Assembly: GCA_036274195.1 (NCBI GenBank)
Contig: DASUGD010000031.1
Location: 16,247 to 80,246 of the forward strand
Origin: JAJKIV01 sp036274195
Lineage (GTDB): Bacteria; Gemmatimonadota; Gemmatimonadetes; Gemmatimonadales; Gemmatimonadaceae
Reading direction: 5' to 3'
DNA: 64,000 nt
In this document: positions 63,304-64,000 of the stretch, in pieces
Layout: every line of letters begins with the position of its first letter
How positions within the stretch are numbered: the stretch's first letter is position 1
Program-made: the position numbers and the translations under genes
Notes under the pieces: model-generated
What the model saw: only the letters and a program-made list of their open reading frames with translations
The model's database searches: none
Told to the model about the DNA's origin: nothing

Positions 63304-64000
63304 GGGTTGGTCTCGCCGAGTATCCCGGGGTTCAGCAATCGATGGGGATCGAACGCCGCACGCACGCCCCGGGAGAGGCGATCCGTTGCGTGGCTTGGTG
63401 CGAGGGCCGGCCAGAGCGCGGCGGGGAGTCGCTCGAAGATGCGGGTGTCGCGGCTGCCACCGCGAAGAATCTCGAGCGCCGCGTCCGCCGGCCCGGCCTC
63501 GTTATGCGGGAGGACGACACGCGCCGACGAACGAAGCACGCTGGCGTGGACATGTCCGTCGCCGGCAGTGGCCAATCGATCGGCAGCAAGCCACACCTCG
63601 GGGAATCGAGCGAGCGTGCTCGAGAGGCGGACGACCGTCCCATGGGCCGGGTCCGCGGTTCGCAGCGCGTTCCACACCCCGTCCGACACGTCCGATATGG
63701 CCCCGAGGGCACCAAGCGCTGCGCGTTGCGCTGTCACGGCGTCGGCGTTCCCGGCGAGCCGCACGATGACGACAGCCGCTTGGCCGAGTCCCAGCCGCGC
63801 CGCGAGCGACGCACTCACCATCTCGATGGCCAGCGGCGTGACCGGCGCGGACCGGAGGCGGGTCAGGAAATCGGCGAGCGATGCCGGCGCGTTAGGCAGC
63901 GGAAGGGCCAGGGTCGCGTCGCGCTCCGGCAGGCCCCGCAGTCGGACCGAGACTTCGGTCAGAATGCCAAGCGTGCCCCAGGCCCCCACCATGAGCCGGG
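63300..64000 (-). CDS. glcE: Glycolate oxidase FAD-binding subunit (N-terminus outside window)
   Basis: The frame is open to the window edge; about 233 codons are visible, the C-terminal part. LMVGAWGTLGILTEVSVRL is the conserved end of the FAD_binding_4 domain, and RAAFDPHRLLNPG matches the C-terminal FAD-oxidase tail. Together with glcF immediately downstream (ATGA overlap) and presumably glcD upstream beyond the window, it oxidises glycolate to glyoxylate. Confidence 0.88.
   Translation of the reverse strand, partial: RLMVGAWGTLGILTEVSVRLRGLPERDATLALPLPNAPASLADFLTRLRSAPVTPLAIEMVSASLAARLGLGQAAVVIVRLAGNADAVTAQRAALGALGAISDVSDGVWNALRTADPAHGTVVRLSSTLARFPEVWLAADRLATAGDGHVHASVLRSSARVVLPHNEAGPADAALEILRGGSRDTRIFERLPAALWPALAPSHATDRLSRGVRAAFDPHRLLNPGILGETNP

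Overview
The window is GC-rich (about two thirds G+C by eye), densely packed DNA from a Gram-negative-type bacterium with outer-membrane polysaccharide export. I read it as probably Gemmatimonadota or a similar soil lineage. The reasons are the codon use, the Thr/Asp/Lys/Met-rich small lipoprotein at 59901 and the general gene style. This placement is inference and no rRNA is present to test it. No tRNA, rRNA, CRISPR array or transposase was recognised.

Layout. (1) 1-11.7 kb, plus strand: surface-glycan assembly genes (O-antigen ligase/polymerase end, three tandem GT2 paralogues, two GT4s, a deacetylase, another GT2, two methyltransferases), many joined by 4-nt ATGA/GTGA overlaps. (2) 10.4-17.1 kb: a lasso-peptide-like RiPP locus consisting of a PF14907-type nucleotidyltransferase, an asparagine-synthase-like cyclase, a 36-codon precursor with the lasso leader signature, a 16-bp hairpin, an HprK-like kinase and a two-gene ABC-2 exporter. 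No leader-binding protein (B1) or leader peptidase (B2) is visible. (3) 17.1-22.7 kb, minus strand: a metal-dependent hydrolase lipoprotein, a Wzx-type flippase and a GT2-GT10 fusion. (4) 23.1-32.8 kb, plus strand: a GDP-mannose-epimerase-like enzyme, two GT4s, a CDP-3,6-dideoxyhexose pathway (RfbF, RfbG, an SDR, RfbH) and two Gfo/Idh/MocA oxidoreductases. (5) 33.2-43.8 kb: two secreted or membrane proteins, the initiating phosphoglycosyltransferase, a Wza-like exporter, a Wzc-like tyrosine autokinase, a receiver-plus-degenerate-GGDEF protein, and an NtrC-type regulator with a soluble histidine kinase. (6) 43.9-64 kb: mostly metabolism, including a Tat-type class V aminotransferase, citrate synthase, MutY, a hom-thrC-(sulfur carrier)-MoeB operon, VWA and AAA+ partners, an MFS exporter, a CMP-kinase-like protein, a GNAT, a molybdopterin oxidoreductase, a YgfZ-like protein, an unusual HAD protein, and GlcF/GlcE.

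Regions 1, 3, 4 and most of 5 together describe a complete Wzx/Wzy-type polysaccharide pathway: sugar-nucleotide synthesis, initiation on undecaprenyl phosphate, chain extension, flipping, polymerisation and regulated export. The lasso-type locus sits inside it.

Two sequence-level signals cut across genes. The heptamer CGTTAGG/CCTAACG occurs about forty times and repeatedly forces rare codons or supplies stop codons. Several intergenic gaps in the right half carry short tandem heptamer words arranged as inverted repeats.
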